Shown here in pieces: positions 28,072-36,641 of a DNA stretch of 37,531 nt; position 1 is the stretch's first letter; each line of letters begins with the position of its first letter. Origin of the DNA: Streptomyces sp. PH10-H1 (GTDB lineage: Bacteria > Actinomycetota > Actinomycetes > Streptomycetales > Streptomycetaceae); the NCBI RefSeq assembly GCF_030063355.1, contig NZ_JASISZ010000076.1, forward strand, positions 1-37,531. Reading direction: 5' to 3'. The translations under genes and the position numbers were made by a program. Below the pieces are notes generated by a model. The model did not search any database. It saw only the letters and a program-made list of their open reading frames with translations, and was not told the DNA's origin.

Positions 28072-30567
28072 GTGCCGATGGCCCAGGATCAACTTCCGCA
28101 GTCGGCGCACGGCCGCCCGTCCCCCCGCACCGTTCTTGAGCGGCTCGCCACGGGGGCAGGCCGAGCCGCACGCATCACCCATACGGAGCACTTGCCCCCG
28201 CGGGTCGGTCGCCATGCCGATTGGCCTGATCAGATCCGTCCGGAGGTGCTTGCGGCCATCCGGGCGGCCGGCATCGCGCGTCCCTGGGAGCATCAGGCGC
28301 ACACCGCGGCCCACGCGATGCGCGGTGAATCGGTGGTCGTCGCCACCGGAACCGCCTCCGGCAAGTCCCTCGCCTACCTCGCCCCGGTCCTCAGTGCCCT
28401 CCTGGACGGCTCGGAGGCTCCGAACGGCCGTGGGGCCACCGCGCTGTATCTGGCGCCCACCAAGGCCCTCGCAGCGGATCAGCGGCGGGCCGTCGCGGAG
28501 CTCGCCAAACCGCTCGGCTCCGCGATCAGGCCCGCGCTCTACGACGGCGACACCCCGTTCGAGGAACGCGAGTGGGTCCGCCAGTACGCCACGTACGTCC
28601 TCACCAACCCCGACATGCTGCACCGCGGCATCCTCCCCGCCCACGCCCGCTGGTCCTCCTTCCTGCGCCGGCTGCGGTACGTCGTCATCGACGAGTGCCA
28701 CACCTACCGGGGCGTCTTCGGCTCCCACGTCGCTCAGGTGCTGCGGCGTCTGCGCCGCCTCTGCGCCCACTACGGGGCGGATCCGGTCTTCGTGCTCGCC
28801 TCCGCCACCGCCGCCGATCCGGCCGTCTCGGCCGGCCGTCTCACCGGTGTCCAGGTCGCGGAGGTCACCGACGACGCCTCCCCCCGCGGCGAACTGGCCT
28901 TCGCCCTCTGGGAGCCGCCGCTGACCGAGATGCGGGGCGAGCACGGCGCGCCGGTCCGCCGCACCGCCACCGCCGAGTGCGCCGACCTCCTCACCGACCT
29001 CGTCGTGCAGGGCACCCGCACCGTCGTCTTCGTCCGGTCCCGGCGCGCCGCCGAACTGATCGCCCTGATCGCCCAGGAGAGACTGGCCGCGGTCGACCCC
29101 TCGCTGCCCTCCCGGGTCGCCGCCTACCGCGGCGGCTACCTCGCCGAGGAGCGCCGCGCCCTCGAACGCGATCTCCACTCGGGGCGGCTGCTCGGCCTGG
29201 CCTCCACCACCGCCCTCGAACTGGGTGTCGACGTGTCCGGGCTCGACGCCGTCCTGCTGGCCGGCTATCCCGGCACCCGCGCCTCGATGTGGCAGCAGGC
29301 GGGCCGCGCCGGACGCGCCGGGCAGGGCGCCCTCGCCATCCTCGTGGGCCGCGACGACCCCCTCGACACGTATCTCGTCCACCACCCCGAGGCGCTCTTC
29401 CAGCGTCCGGTGGAATCCACCGTCCTGGACCCCGACAATCCCTACGTCCTCGCCCCCCATCTGTGCGCCGCCGCGTCCGAACTCCCGCTCACGGATGACG
29501 ATCTGCCGCTCTTCGGCCCCGAAGCCGCCGACCTGCTCCCCCAGCTGGAACGCCGCGGACTGCTGCGGCGCCGGGCCGGAGGCTATTACTGGACCCGCCG
29601 GGAGCGCGCCGCGGACCTCACCGACATCCGGGGCGAGGGCGGCAAGCCCGTCCAGATCGTCGAGGCGGCCACCGGCCGGCTGCTCGGCACCGTCGACGAC
29701 TCCTCGGCCCACACCTCCGTCCACGACGGCGCGGTCCATCTCCACCAGGGCCGGACCTACGTGGTCGAGCACCTGGACCTCGAGGACGCCGTGGCCCTGG
29801 TGGCGGAGGCCGACCCCGACTATTCGACGATGGCCCGGGAGACCACCTCCATCTCCGTCCTGTCCACCGACATCGCGGAGGCCTGGGGCGATTCCCGGGT
29901 CCACTTCGGGTCGGTCGAGGTCACCCACCAGGTCGTCTCCTTCCTCCGCCGCAGACTGATCACCGGCGAGGTGCTCGGCGAGACGAAACTCGACCTCCCG
30001 CCGCGCACGCTGCGCACCCGCGCGGTGTGGTGGACCGTCACCGACGACCGGCTGGAAGCCGCGCGGATCCACCCCGAGGAGCTCCCCGGCGCCCTCCACG
30101 CCGCCGAACACGCGTCCATCGGCCTCCTCCCGCTGTTCGCCACCTGTGACCGCTGGGACATCGGCGGTGTCTCGATCCCCCTGCACGCCGACACCGGCCG
30201 CCCCACCGTCTTCGTCTACGACGGCCACCCCGGCGGCGCGGGCTTCGCCGAGCGCGCCTTCCACACCGCCCGCGGCTGGCTCACCGCCACCCGCGAAGCC
30301 ATCGCCTCCTGCGAGTGCGAGTTCGGCTGCCCCTCCTGCGTCCAGTCCCCCAAGTGCGGCAACGGCAACGAACCCCTGGACAAGCCGGCCGCCGTCCGCC
30401 TCCTCGACTGCCTCCTGGCAACGGAACCGCCTTCGGACCCGGACGCGGAACCGACTCCGGAACCGGATGCGGAGCTGGGTCCGGCCCCGGGCTCGGATCC
30501 GGTCCAGGGCTCGGATCCGGTCCAGGGCTCGGATCCGGCCCCGGGCTCGGATCAGGCCCGGGACTGA
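28072..30567 (+). CDS. DEAD/DEAH-box helicase with DUF1998 domain
   Basis: 831 residues of a superfamily 2 helicase. The Walker A motif ATGTASGKS is at 91-99. The Walker B motif is DECH at 207-210, then SATAADP, and motif VI is QQAGRAGRAGQ. A long C-terminal part includes a DUF1998 zinc-binding cluster CECEFGCPSCVQSPKCGN near 745-763. Members resemble the Mrr/HelY-like DNA repair helicases of actinobacteria. The final 50 residues are Pro/Glu/Asp-rich with four GSDPxx repeats. Start is GTG 28072 or ATG 28078 without a clear ribosome site. The longer start upstream is blocked by TGA at 28069. It faces the Tad genes convergently, the conserved neighbourhood from which the 'helicase/secretion neighbourhood' TadE family got its name. 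Confidence 0.9.
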   Translation: MPMAQDQLPQSAHGRPSPRTVLERLATGAGRAARITHTEHLPPRVGRHADWPDQIRPEVLAAIRAAGIARPWEHQAHTAAHAMRGESVVVATGTASGKSLAYLAPVLSALLDGSEAPNGRGATALYLAPTKALAADQRRAVAELAKPLGSAIRPALYDGDTPFEEREWVRQYATYVLTNPDMLHRGILPAHARWSSFLRRLRYVVIDECHTYRGVFGSHVAQVLRRLRRLCAHYGADPVFVLASATAADPAVSAGRLTGVQVAEVTDDASPRGELAFALWEPPLTEMRGEHGAPVRRTATAECADLLTDLVVQGTRTVVFVRSRRAAELIALIAQERLAAVDPSLPSRVAAYRGGYLAEERRALERDLHSGRLLGLASTTALELGVDVSGLDAVLLAGYPGTRASMWQQAGRAGRAGQGALAILVGRDDPLDTYLVHHPEALFQRPVESTVLDPDNPYVLAPHLCAAASELPLTDDDLPLFGPEAADLLPQLERRGLLRRRAGGYYWTRRERAADLTDIRGEGGKPVQIVEAATGRLLGTVDDSSAHTSVHDGAVHLHQGRTYVVEHLDLEDAVALVAEADPDYSTMARETTSISVLSTDIAEAWGDSRVHFGSVEVTHQVVSFLRRRLITGEVLGETKLDLPPRTLRTRAVWWTVTDDRLEAARIHPEELPGALHAAEHASIGLLPLFATCDRWDIGGVSIPLHADTGRPTVFVYDGHPGGAGFAERAFHTARGWLTATREAIASCECEFGCPSCVQSPKCGNGNEPLDKPAAVRLLDCLLATEPPSDPDAEPTPEPDAELGPAPGSDPVQGSDPVQGSDPAPGSDQARD
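30489..30560 (+). repeat. Four 18-base tandem repeats at the helicase 3' end
   Basis: Units of 18 bases (GGGCTCGGATCCGGTCCA and variants) encode GSDPVQ, GSDPVQ, GSDPAP and GSDQAR just before the helicase stop codon. The length is a multiple of three, so copy-number change would keep the frame. Confidence 0.9.
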
Positions 30568-30588
30568 GCGTCAGGCCCGGGCCGAGGG

Positions 30589-30924
30589 TCAGCCCCGGGC
30601 CGGAGGACCGGCGCGGGAGCGGACCCGCGCGGAGCCGACGGCGGCCGTGACATCGGCGACCTCACCGGTCACGTCGCACTGCACCAGCCGGGCGTCCTGA
30701 GCCGCCGCTGTCCGCGCGGCCAGCGCGCAGGCGGCCCCCGCACCGTCCAGCGCATGGTCGGCGGCGGCCAGGGCGGCCATGTCCGCCGCGCCGCCTGCCC
30801 GGTGGCGTTCGGCGACGGCCTGGCCTATGACCAGCACGGCGCCGAACGCCAGACACAGCACCCCCATCAGCAGCGCGACCCAGACCGTGGCCGACCCCCG
30901 GTCCCCCCGCTGCCCGCCGCTCAC
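30589..30924 (-). CDS. TadE-like pilus protein of the helicase neighbourhood
   Basis: 111 residues. A positively charged start (MSGGQRGDRGSATVWVALLMG) leads into one membrane helix, then AVAERHRAGGAADMAALAAAD, the signature of TadE/TadG-like minor pilins. The remainder is Ala-rich with a likely disulfide pair (ACALAART, LVQCDV). This fits the family named for its position next to the DECH helicase and Tad secretion genes. It overlaps the tadE gene by four bases (ATGA), so translation is coupled. It is the last gene of the leftward Tad operon. Confidence 0.88.
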   Translation of the reverse strand: MSGGQRGDRGSATVWVALLMGVLCLAFGAVLVIGQAVAERHRAGGAADMAALAAADHALDGAGAACALAARTAAAQDARLVQCDVTGEVADVTAAVGSARVRSRAGPPARG

Positions 30925-31364
30925 CGGACCGCGTCCTCAGCGAGCGCCGCCGCCTCCGCGTGCAGCGCGACCTCCAGGACCGGCGAGCGGGCGGTGACCC
31001 GCACCCGTACGAGCTCGCCGTCACGGGTCAGCGAGACCGCCGCCCCGCGCGGAGCGGCGCCGCGGGCCGCCGCCAGCGCGGCGGCCTCCGGCTCGGAGCG
31101 GGCCGCGGCCCGCGCACCCGCCCGCGCGGCGTCCACGCACTGGATCTGCGCCGCCGCGGCCATCAGCCCGCTCAGCAGCGCCGCGGTGAAGAGCACCATG
31201 ACCGGTACGGCGACGGCGGCCTCCGCGGTGACGAATCCCCTCTCGTCCCTTCGCACGGAACGGGCCAGGGAACGGGCCAGGGAACGGGCTACGGAGCGAG
31301 CCACGGCAGGCGGCTCTGACGACCGCTCAGCAGGGAGCTCGGGCGGTCGCTCAAAAGGACACAT
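30921..31364 (-). CDS. TadE-family minor pilin
   Basis: 147 residues as drawn. A basic N-terminal stretch with repeated ARSLARSLARSV is followed by the pseudopilin signature DERGFVTAEAAVAVPVMVLFTAALLSG, a single membrane helix, and an Ala/Arg-rich extracytoplasmic domain with the QCVDAARAGARAAARSE motif typical of TadE. The start is uncertain: ATG 31364 overlaps the upstream pilin gene by 14 bases, while GTGs at 31304 or 31256 would give shorter leaders nearer the family norm. The protein would be a minor component of the Flp pilus. Confidence 0.85.
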   Translation of the reverse strand: MCPFERPPELPAERSSEPPAVARSVARSLARSLARSVRRDERGFVTAEAAVAVPVMVLFTAALLSGLMAAAAQIQCVDAARAGARAAARSEPEAAALAAARGAAPRGAAVSLTRDGELVRVRVTARSPVLEVALHAEAAALAEDAVR

Positions 31365-31548
31365 TGAGCGCCCTCTCGATCAGACCGCTGAGCGCAGACT
31401 TCACCGCGCCGCTGGTCACGACGTTGTAGAGCACTGCGGCGAAACCGCACGCCGCCAGGGTGCCGACGGCGTATTCAGCCGTGGTCATTCCCGCGTCCGC
31501 GGCCGACCGAAGCCGCCCGGCCGTCCTGCGAAGCATCCGGACCAACAT
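31351..31548 (-). CDS. DUF4244 Flp-type pilin
   Basis: 65 residues. The basic leader ends at GMTTAEYAVGTLAACGFAAVL, the prepilin cleavage region with the conserved Glu five residues into the mature pilin (Gly|MTTAE), followed by one long hydrophobic helix. A short amphipathic tail ends NVSF. It is probably the major pilin subunit. ATG 31548 has GAGGGGGA seven bases upstream and is preferred over 31563 or 31608, which lack it. Confidence 0.88.
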   Translation of the reverse strand: MLVRMLRRTAGRLRSAADAGMTTAEYAVGTLAACGFAAVLYNVVTSGAVKSALSGLIERALNVSF

Positions 31549-31627
31549 GACGTTCCCCCTCATCTCGACTTGCTCGATTTGCTCGAATTGCTTCGACTTG
31601 CCTCGCATGAACGCGAATCGGCTCGAC

Positions 31628-32413
31628 TCAGCTCGAACCGCCGGCGAGGATCTGCGCCGCCAGCCCCATCACCACCGGAACCACCCCGACGAGCAGAAAC
31701 GCCGGCAGAAAGCACAACCCCAGCGGGGCCGTGGCCAGCACTCCGGCCCGCCGGGCCCGGCCGAGCGCCGCGCGGCCCCGGGCCGCGCGGTAGTCGGCGG
31801 CGAGCCGCGCCACCTCATCGACCGGCGCCACACCTCTGTGGGAGGCGCGCGCCAGGCAGCGCGCGAGCCCCCGGGCGGCGGGCAGCTGTCCGAATCGCTC
31901 CCAGCACCGCACCGGATCGCCTCCGAGCCGCAGTTCGGCCGCGACCCGTATGAGCCCGTCGCCCAGCGGACCGCCCAGCGACCGGCCCACCGCTTCGGCC
32001 GCGTCCCGCGGATCCCCGCCCGCGGCGAGGCAGGCGGCCATCAGATCGGCACAGAGCGGGAGTTGGCGTCCGGATCCCTCGTCATGGACCGAGCCGCCGG
32101 TCTTCCGTGAGCGGCGCTGCCAGCGCCTCGTCCCGTACGCGGCCAGCAGACCGGTCACGCAACCTGGGACCCCTCCGACGAACACGGCCGCACCCAGCGC
32201 CACCGCGGCGACAGGAAACCAGGACCGCAGCACCGGCAGCCGCGTCCACCACCGGGCATCCGGAGTCTTGGTGATCCGTACTCCGAACAGCAGCCGGAGC
32301 CTGCCGCGCGCGACACGTTCACGCCGGGCCTCGATCACCGTGACGGCCAGGCACAGTACGGCGGCGGCGACCGAGACGGCTGTCCCCATGCTGTGGATTC
32401 GGTCGCCGTTCAC
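31628..32413 (-). CDS. tadC: TadC-like type II secretion F family protein
   Basis: About 261 residues. Two membrane helices lie near the N-terminus (AVSVAAAVLCLAVTVIEA and WFPVAAVALGAAVFVGG), a cytoplasmic T2SSF domain in the middle (LPLCADLMAACLAAGGDPRDAAEAVGRSLGG), and two more near the end (GLCFLPAFLLVGVVPVVMGLA). It forms the inner-membrane platform of the Tad pilus together with TadB. GTG 32413 overlaps the tadB stop codon (GTGA), so this start is well supported; the open frame extends upstream to 32467. Confidence 0.9.
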   Translation of the reverse strand: MNGDRIHSMGTAVSVAAAVLCLAVTVIEARRERVARGRLRLLFGVRITKTPDARWWTRLPVLRSWFPVAAVALGAAVFVGGVPGCVTGLLAAYGTRRWQRRSRKTGGSVHDEGSGRQLPLCADLMAACLAAGGDPRDAAEAVGRSLGGPLGDGLIRVAAELRLGGDPVRCWERFGQLPAARGLARCLARASHRGVAPVDEVARLAADYRAARGRAALGRARRAGVLATAPLGLCFLPAFLLVGVVPVVMGLAAQILAGGSS

Positions 32414-33336
32414 CCGGACTCCTCTGCGGCTCGCACGATGCGGCCGGTCCAGGCGAGCCCCGCCCACTCCAGCAGCCCGCCGGCCACCAGACAGGCCAGC
32501 CCGGTCGGGGTGCCCAGCAGCGTTCCCACCGGATCCGCCCCCAGCCCCACACCCAGCACCACCCCGAACAGCGGGAGCAGTGCCAGCATCAGCGCGGTCG
32601 AGCGGGGTCCGGCCAACTGGGCTCGCAGATCATCCCGTTGGTCGCGTTCGGCGCGCAGGGCGGCGGCGATCCGGTCGAGGCCCGCGGCCAGTCCCGCGCC
32701 ACCGTCGACGGCGACCTGCCAGCAGGCGGCGACCGCGGCCAGCCCCTCCGCGCCCTCCTGGCGCGCGGCGGCCCGCAGCGCTGCCGGCACATCACCCCCG
32801 AACCGCGCCGCGGCGAGCAGCAGCCGCGCGGCATCCACGAGCTCCGGGGCGTCTGGCCAGCCGTCGTCCTCGAGCGCACCCGCCAGCGCCGTGTGCGGTG
32901 GCCGTCCGGCCCGCAGATCGCCTGCCACCGTGCCGCACAGCGCCCCCACGGCGGACACCCGCCGGTCCGCCGCCCCGCGCCGGGCCCGCTCGCGCAGGCG
33001 GCGGCCGACCAGCGGCACAGCAGCGGCCCCGGCCAGGGCGGGCAGTACCGAATGCGCCGCCAACCCGAGCACCAGGCCGATGGGCAGACAGAGGGCTTCG
33101 CGCCCGATCCGCCAACCGAACCGCTCCCGCAGCGGCGCGAGCACCGCCCGTCCACAGGACTCCAGACCACGCCACATGCCGGGCCCCCACCTCTGAACGG
33201 TGTCCGGCGCTTGACCGCCGACGAGCATCAGCCGTGCCCGGCGCAGCGCGGGATCCCATTCGCTCAGCAGCCACCCGGCCGCTCCCGCGCAGAACACGGC
33301 GGCCCACAGCGCCGCCATCCCGGTCCCGGCCCTCAT
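32410..33336 (-). CDS. tadB: TadB-like type II secretion F family protein
   Basis: About 308 residues. An N-terminal helix (MAALWAAVFCAGAAGWLLSEW), helices around GLVLGLAAHSVLPALAGAAAV, a cytoplasmic T2SSF domain (GTVAGDLRAGRPPHTALAGAL and FGGDVPAALRAAARQEGAEGL) and two C-terminal helices make up the second platform protein. ATG 33336 overlaps the tadA stop (ATGA), indicating tight coupling to the tadA gene that is now broken upstream. If tadA is lost, this operon has no motor and may have no promoter of its own. Confidence 0.9.
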   Translation of the reverse strand: MRAGTGMAALWAAVFCAGAAGWLLSEWDPALRRARLMLVGGQAPDTVQRWGPGMWRGLESCGRAVLAPLRERFGWRIGREALCLPIGLVLGLAAHSVLPALAGAAAVPLVGRRLRERARRGAADRRVSAVGALCGTVAGDLRAGRPPHTALAGALEDDGWPDAPELVDAARLLLAAARFGGDVPAALRAAARQEGAEGLAAVAACWQVAVDGGAGLAAGLDRIAAALRAERDQRDDLRAQLAGPRSTALMLALLPLFGVVLGVGLGADPVGTLLGTPTGLACLVAGGLLEWAGLAWTGRIVRAAEESG

Positions 33337-33640
33337 GACGCACCCCGCTCGCACAGGCTCGCCAGCCGGTCCCAGCCCGGCCCCCGCTCCGCGGCTCCCC
33401 GGGCACCGCGCACCACAGCGGGGACGGTCACCACCAGTCCGTCGCCGCGGCGCTCCAGCACATGGATCTCGGCGACCCGGCGCTGCCCCGAGCGGTCCCT
33501 CGCCAGGTGGATCACGACGGACAGCGCAGCCGCCAACTGACTGTGCAGGGCGGCCCGGTCGAGTCCGGCCGTCGAACCGAGGGCCTCCAGCCGGGCCGGG
33601 ACATCGCAGGCCGCGTTGGCATGCACCGTGCCTTCTCTGA
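33333..33640 (-). pseudogene. tadA: Truncated tadA/cpaF pilus ATPase, C-terminal remnant
   Basis: Only about the last 100 residues remain: TVHANAACDVPARLEALGST, then LDRAALHSQLAAALSVVIHLARDR and a domain ending CERGAS. This is the end of the TadA/CpaF secretion ATPase; the complete protein normally has about 400-500 residues, with Walker A, Asp box and Walker B upstream. The frame meets TAG at 33642-33644, only five codons before TVHAN, and homologous sequence seems to stop there. The 5' part is absent from the window. A foreign, lower-GC region with recombinase genes starts at once, so an integrated element most likely split the gene. Confidence 0.85.
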
Positions 33641-33644
33641 ACTA

Positions 33645-33942
33645 AGGACTTCCGCCCCGCATTTGGGTAATCGGCACCGCAGGTGTAGCTGATCGGGGCA
33701 TCATGGGCGTCAGAGGAAGTGCGCCCTTACGAGGCCGCTCACTGCGGAGCACTACCTCAGCTCTGTCGGCGCCATCATTGGCGCGGACTGCCAGTAGACC
33801 GAACATCGAGCACGCGCCTCGTGTATCACGTTGGCCCGTCACGGTATTGGCTCATGGCGAGGGCGGACACCTGTCAGGTGGTCCGCGGCCTTGCCATGTC
33901 CTCGTTCAGGGCATCGGACCACCACGTCCGAAAGGCCCTGCT
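33645..33942. other. Left end of the inserted region, no gene seen
   Basis: About 300 bases of mixed composition without a convincing gene. An imperfect palindrome, GGACACCTGTCAGGTGGTCC, is at about 33866-33885, upstream of the small hydrophobic gene; it may be an operator or part of an attachment region. Confidence 0.45.
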
Positions 33943-34101
33943 GTGACGGAAGTTCTCTCGATGGTCGCCGGCGTGCTCGGTGTCCTGAGTGCCGCGTTGA
34001 GTCTGGCGTCCGAGGTCCGCCGATCCCGCTCGCGGCGTGATGGCGATCCGGGCCGGGCTGACGAAGCCGAGCGCGAGGACGGCAGCTCGTCCTCCGCCTG
34101 A
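33943..34101 (+). CDS. Small hydrophobic protein at the element edge
   Basis: 52 residues from GTG 33943: one hydrophobic helix (VLSMVAGVLGVLSAALSLAS) then a highly charged tail (EVRRSRSRRDGDPGRADEAE). The ribosome site is weak, so the gene is only probable. A strong terminator directly after its stop, and its position at the junction with tadA, favour it. No family is recognised. Small membrane proteins of this kind can be toxins, holin-like or structural, but nothing here decides. Confidence 0.45.
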   Translation: MTEVLSMVAGVLGVLSAALSLASEVRRSRSRRDGDPGRADEAEREDGSSSSA

Positions 34102-34106
34102 CCAGG

Positions 34107-34139
34107 GGGTGGGTCCTGCCGGTAGCGCAGGACCCACCC
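34107..34139. terminator. Bidirectional terminator between small gene and recombinase
   Basis: A perfect 13-base stem (34107-34119 and 34127-34139, arm GGGTGGGTCCTGC) with a seven-base loop, CGGTAGC, fits between the stop codons of two converging genes. Confidence 0.88.
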
Positions 34140-34142
34140 TCG

Positions 34143-36641
34143 TCACGAGGACTCCTGGGGTGTGGCGACGGTCGAGGACCGGGCAGCGATCTGCCGGAAG
34201 GTCGGCATGCCCATTTCGATAGCCTGCCCTTTCCTGGCGGCTTGTGCGTCGAGCTGTGCCAACTTCTCCTCGGTTGCTGCGAGGCTGATCCCGAGGCCGT
34301 CGATCTCGCCGAGCCATCCCTCGCGTTCGGCTTCAGCAATCCGATCAATTAGGTTGTCACGAATATCTACCAGTCGTGGACGCTCATGCGGATCGGCCAG
34401 CAGCATGGAACATCGAATACAAGCATGCTCATGAACACAAGGGCTATTGTATGCGCGGCCGCACGTTCCGAGGGAGAGTTTTCGGCGCTCGAAATGACCA
34501 AGGAAGGACTCCCATTCCTCGGGAGTCGGCATTCGATACTCTTCGCCTGGCCGCAAATTCCGACGGCGACCAATGAATGCACGGTGGGATTCGATCACGT
34601 CGGCAGGATAGACAGTGTTGTAACCCATGGTTGTATTGATGTTCGAGTGTCCACAAATAACCATGGCGATATGTGGAGGGAGCCCACTCCTGATGGCGTC
34701 GGTGACGAAGATTCTGCGGAAATCATGTGGTTGGTAGCGCAGTGGATTCCCCGACGCATCCGACAGCCCGGTCGAGTCCAGCGTCTCGTAGATTGCGTTG
34801 CGGACGGTGTTCACTGATACTGGGACGTTCTGTCCGCTGACGTTCCATTGGAAAAGAAGCGGCATCGGAGGGTTCCAGGTTTTCTCTGCCTGATCGTAAG
34901 CGGCGACTAGCGGGATTGCTCCCGTGCTGTTGCGAACCCTTGTAACGATCGCGCTGAGAACATCAGCAAGTTCTGGGGTCACCAGCAGGACACGCTCTTC
35001 GTCGGTTTTCGAGGGAGCGATCTGGAGGAGAGGAACGATCTCTCTCGTCGTAGGAAGTGTGTATTGCACGATGCTGTGATGGCTCGCCTCCAGCATCTCC
35101 TCGACTCGGGCGCCTGTATGGCGAAGAAACTCGATGGAGGCCCAGGCCCAGAAGGCTCGGCGCTCAGCCATTCCCAGGTCAAGGCGCTCGCCGTCCGTGT
35201 CGTAGACGACCGTTGTCTTACCTGGATCCCTCCAGCGATTACTGCCGATGGCCTTCGTGTAGGTTTCGCTGAGGACCGTGAAAGACGAGCCCGCCGGCGC
35301 CGCTCGCACCGCGTCCAGGCGGGCTTTAGCGTCCTTGAGCCTCTGGTCCGCAGCACGGACCAGGACAGGGAGCACTGGCAGCCGCTCACGGGTGCGTTGG
35401 TCCGTCCTGGCCTTTACCCGTTTCTCGTGCTTCTTGGTTGAGATTTCTGCGGGTTTGATAGGGCATGGGGCAACCCATGGACCCCATCTTCCAGGTTCTT
35501 CCGCTGCCCATTCCGCGAGGTCCAGATAGAAGGCTCGCACTTGCATCAGTAGTGCACCGGCGCTTGCTCGGACACTTTTCACCTCGACGATCGTTCCGTC
35601 CGGCTGTTTCCTTCGAGCGGTCTTTGTCTTGATCCGTTCCTTCCATTCGGAAGCGACCTTCGGAGCCAGATGGAGGGAATCGATTCCAGGCTGATTCCGT
35701 TCGAGATCTGCCCAGAAGTTGGATGCAAGGGCCCGCGACATTTCTTCCAGCGTCCCGTAGTCGAGGGCGGGCTGCCGTTCTTTCAGGTAGGCGACGATTA
35801 GGTCCCGGATCTCCGGGCATTTGAGTCCGTAGCGGTCGACGAGCCGTTCGACGCTCACCTGCCCGGCCAGCGATTCCAGCTGACGCAGGGTCGCAGGTGC
35901 GTCAGAGGGGAATATTCCCATGCGCTGAAGCCAGACATAAAACAGAGTGCGATTCCCGCTGTTTCGACCTCGGACCAGGTCGAAAGCATCCCGAAGTTCC
36001 AGGCAATCGCCCACGGTAATATCGCGGACCAAGCCGCCTTTCGCAGCGAGGATCATGGAGATCTGATTGCGTGCCTCGAAGCCCACTTTGGAGGACCAGT
36101 CATCAACGCCTGCAACGATTTCAAGGGTCGCAAAGCCTTCTGGGTCCCGACTGGCGGCCATTGCTTCCCGAAGGAACCGTGAGCGGCGGGCCGCGAGCCA
36201 TGGAAGGCCCGGCCGTACGACGTCGGCGCAGAGCAGGGCCAGCGTTCCCGAGGTCAAGTCAGCCTTGGTTGGCCGCCTGCCGACGTTCTGAAGCGTCCAG
36301 GCTTTGGCCTCTTCCATCCACTCGTGCGGCTCGGCGAGCGCGGGACAAGCCTGCCAGCGCTGCTGCCAGCTCTCGCCGGGGAAAGCTTCGAGCCACTGCA
36401 AGATCCGGTTCACCCCGCGGCGTCTGGAATCCCAGGCGAAGTGCCCGGGGGGCCGCAGTGGTGGTCGATCTACCCGTTCGAGGACCTGTTCCAGGGGGTG
36501 CATGCTGGCGGGCCAGGACTCCGGCACCGAGCGTGCCGGGAACTTCAGCCGCAAAGCGTCTCCGGCGGCACCAGCGAGCGGTCGGAAGCTATCTGAAGTG
36601 CCCTGCGGGGATGTGGCCTGGGTCTGCGCGCCGACGGTCAA
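34143..36641 (-). CDS. Long tyrosine recombinase with Cys/His cluster (TnpB-like)
   Basis: 832 residues. The C-terminal half has a tyrosine recombinase core: the first Arg in HTGARVEEMLEASH, the HxxR in PHDFRRIFVTDAI, and the His and nucleophile Tyr in CGHSNINTTMGYNTVYP. After the core comes a Cys/His cluster, CGRAYNSPCVHEHACIRC, probably zinc-binding, and a C-terminal coiled coil (LVDIRDNLIDRIAEAEREGW). The N-terminal 400 residues are specific to this subfamily and likely bind DNA. The gene starts at TTG 36641, with GGAGG seven bases upstream, and overlaps the preceding recombinase by TTGA, so translation is coupled. Such long recombinases occur with a shorter one, and often a third small protein, in Tn554-like elements. 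GC is clearly lower than the chromosomal genes. Confidence 0.88.
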   Translation of the reverse strand: MTVGAQTQATSPQGTSDSFRPLAGAAGDALRLKFPARSVPESWPASMHPLEQVLERVDRPPLRPPGHFAWDSRRRGVNRILQWLEAFPGESWQQRWQACPALAEPHEWMEEAKAWTLQNVGRRPTKADLTSGTLALLCADVVRPGLPWLAARRSRFLREAMAASRDPEGFATLEIVAGVDDWSSKVGFEARNQISMILAAKGGLVRDITVGDCLELRDAFDLVRGRNSGNRTLFYVWLQRMGIFPSDAPATLRQLESLAGQVSVERLVDRYGLKCPEIRDLIVAYLKERQPALDYGTLEEMSRALASNFWADLERNQPGIDSLHLAPKVASEWKERIKTKTARRKQPDGTIVEVKSVRASAGALLMQVRAFYLDLAEWAAEEPGRWGPWVAPCPIKPAEISTKKHEKRVKARTDQRTRERLPVLPVLVRAADQRLKDAKARLDAVRAAPAGSSFTVLSETYTKAIGSNRWRDPGKTTVVYDTDGERLDLGMAERRAFWAWASIEFLRHTGARVEEMLEASHHSIVQYTLPTTREIVPLLQIAPSKTDEERVLLVTPELADVLSAIVTRVRNSTGAIPLVAAYDQAEKTWNPPMPLLFQWNVSGQNVPVSVNTVRNAIYETLDSTGLSDASGNPLRYQPHDFRRIFVTDAIRSGLPPHIAMVICGHSNINTTMGYNTVYPADVIESHRAFIGRRRNLRPGEEYRMPTPEEWESFLGHFERRKLSLGTCGRAYNSPCVHEHACIRCSMLLADPHERPRLVDIRDNLIDRIAEAEREGWLGEIDGLGISLAATEEKLAQLDAQAARKGQAIEMGMPTFRQIAARSSTVATPQESS

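Noticed and set aside
27847..30264. 805-codon open frame on the minus strand opposite the helicase
   Set aside because: Antisense shadow of the helicase; no motifs.
33719..33946. Possible 75-residue gene at the element edge
   Set aside because: No ribosome site, no recognisable feature, composition like random DNA.
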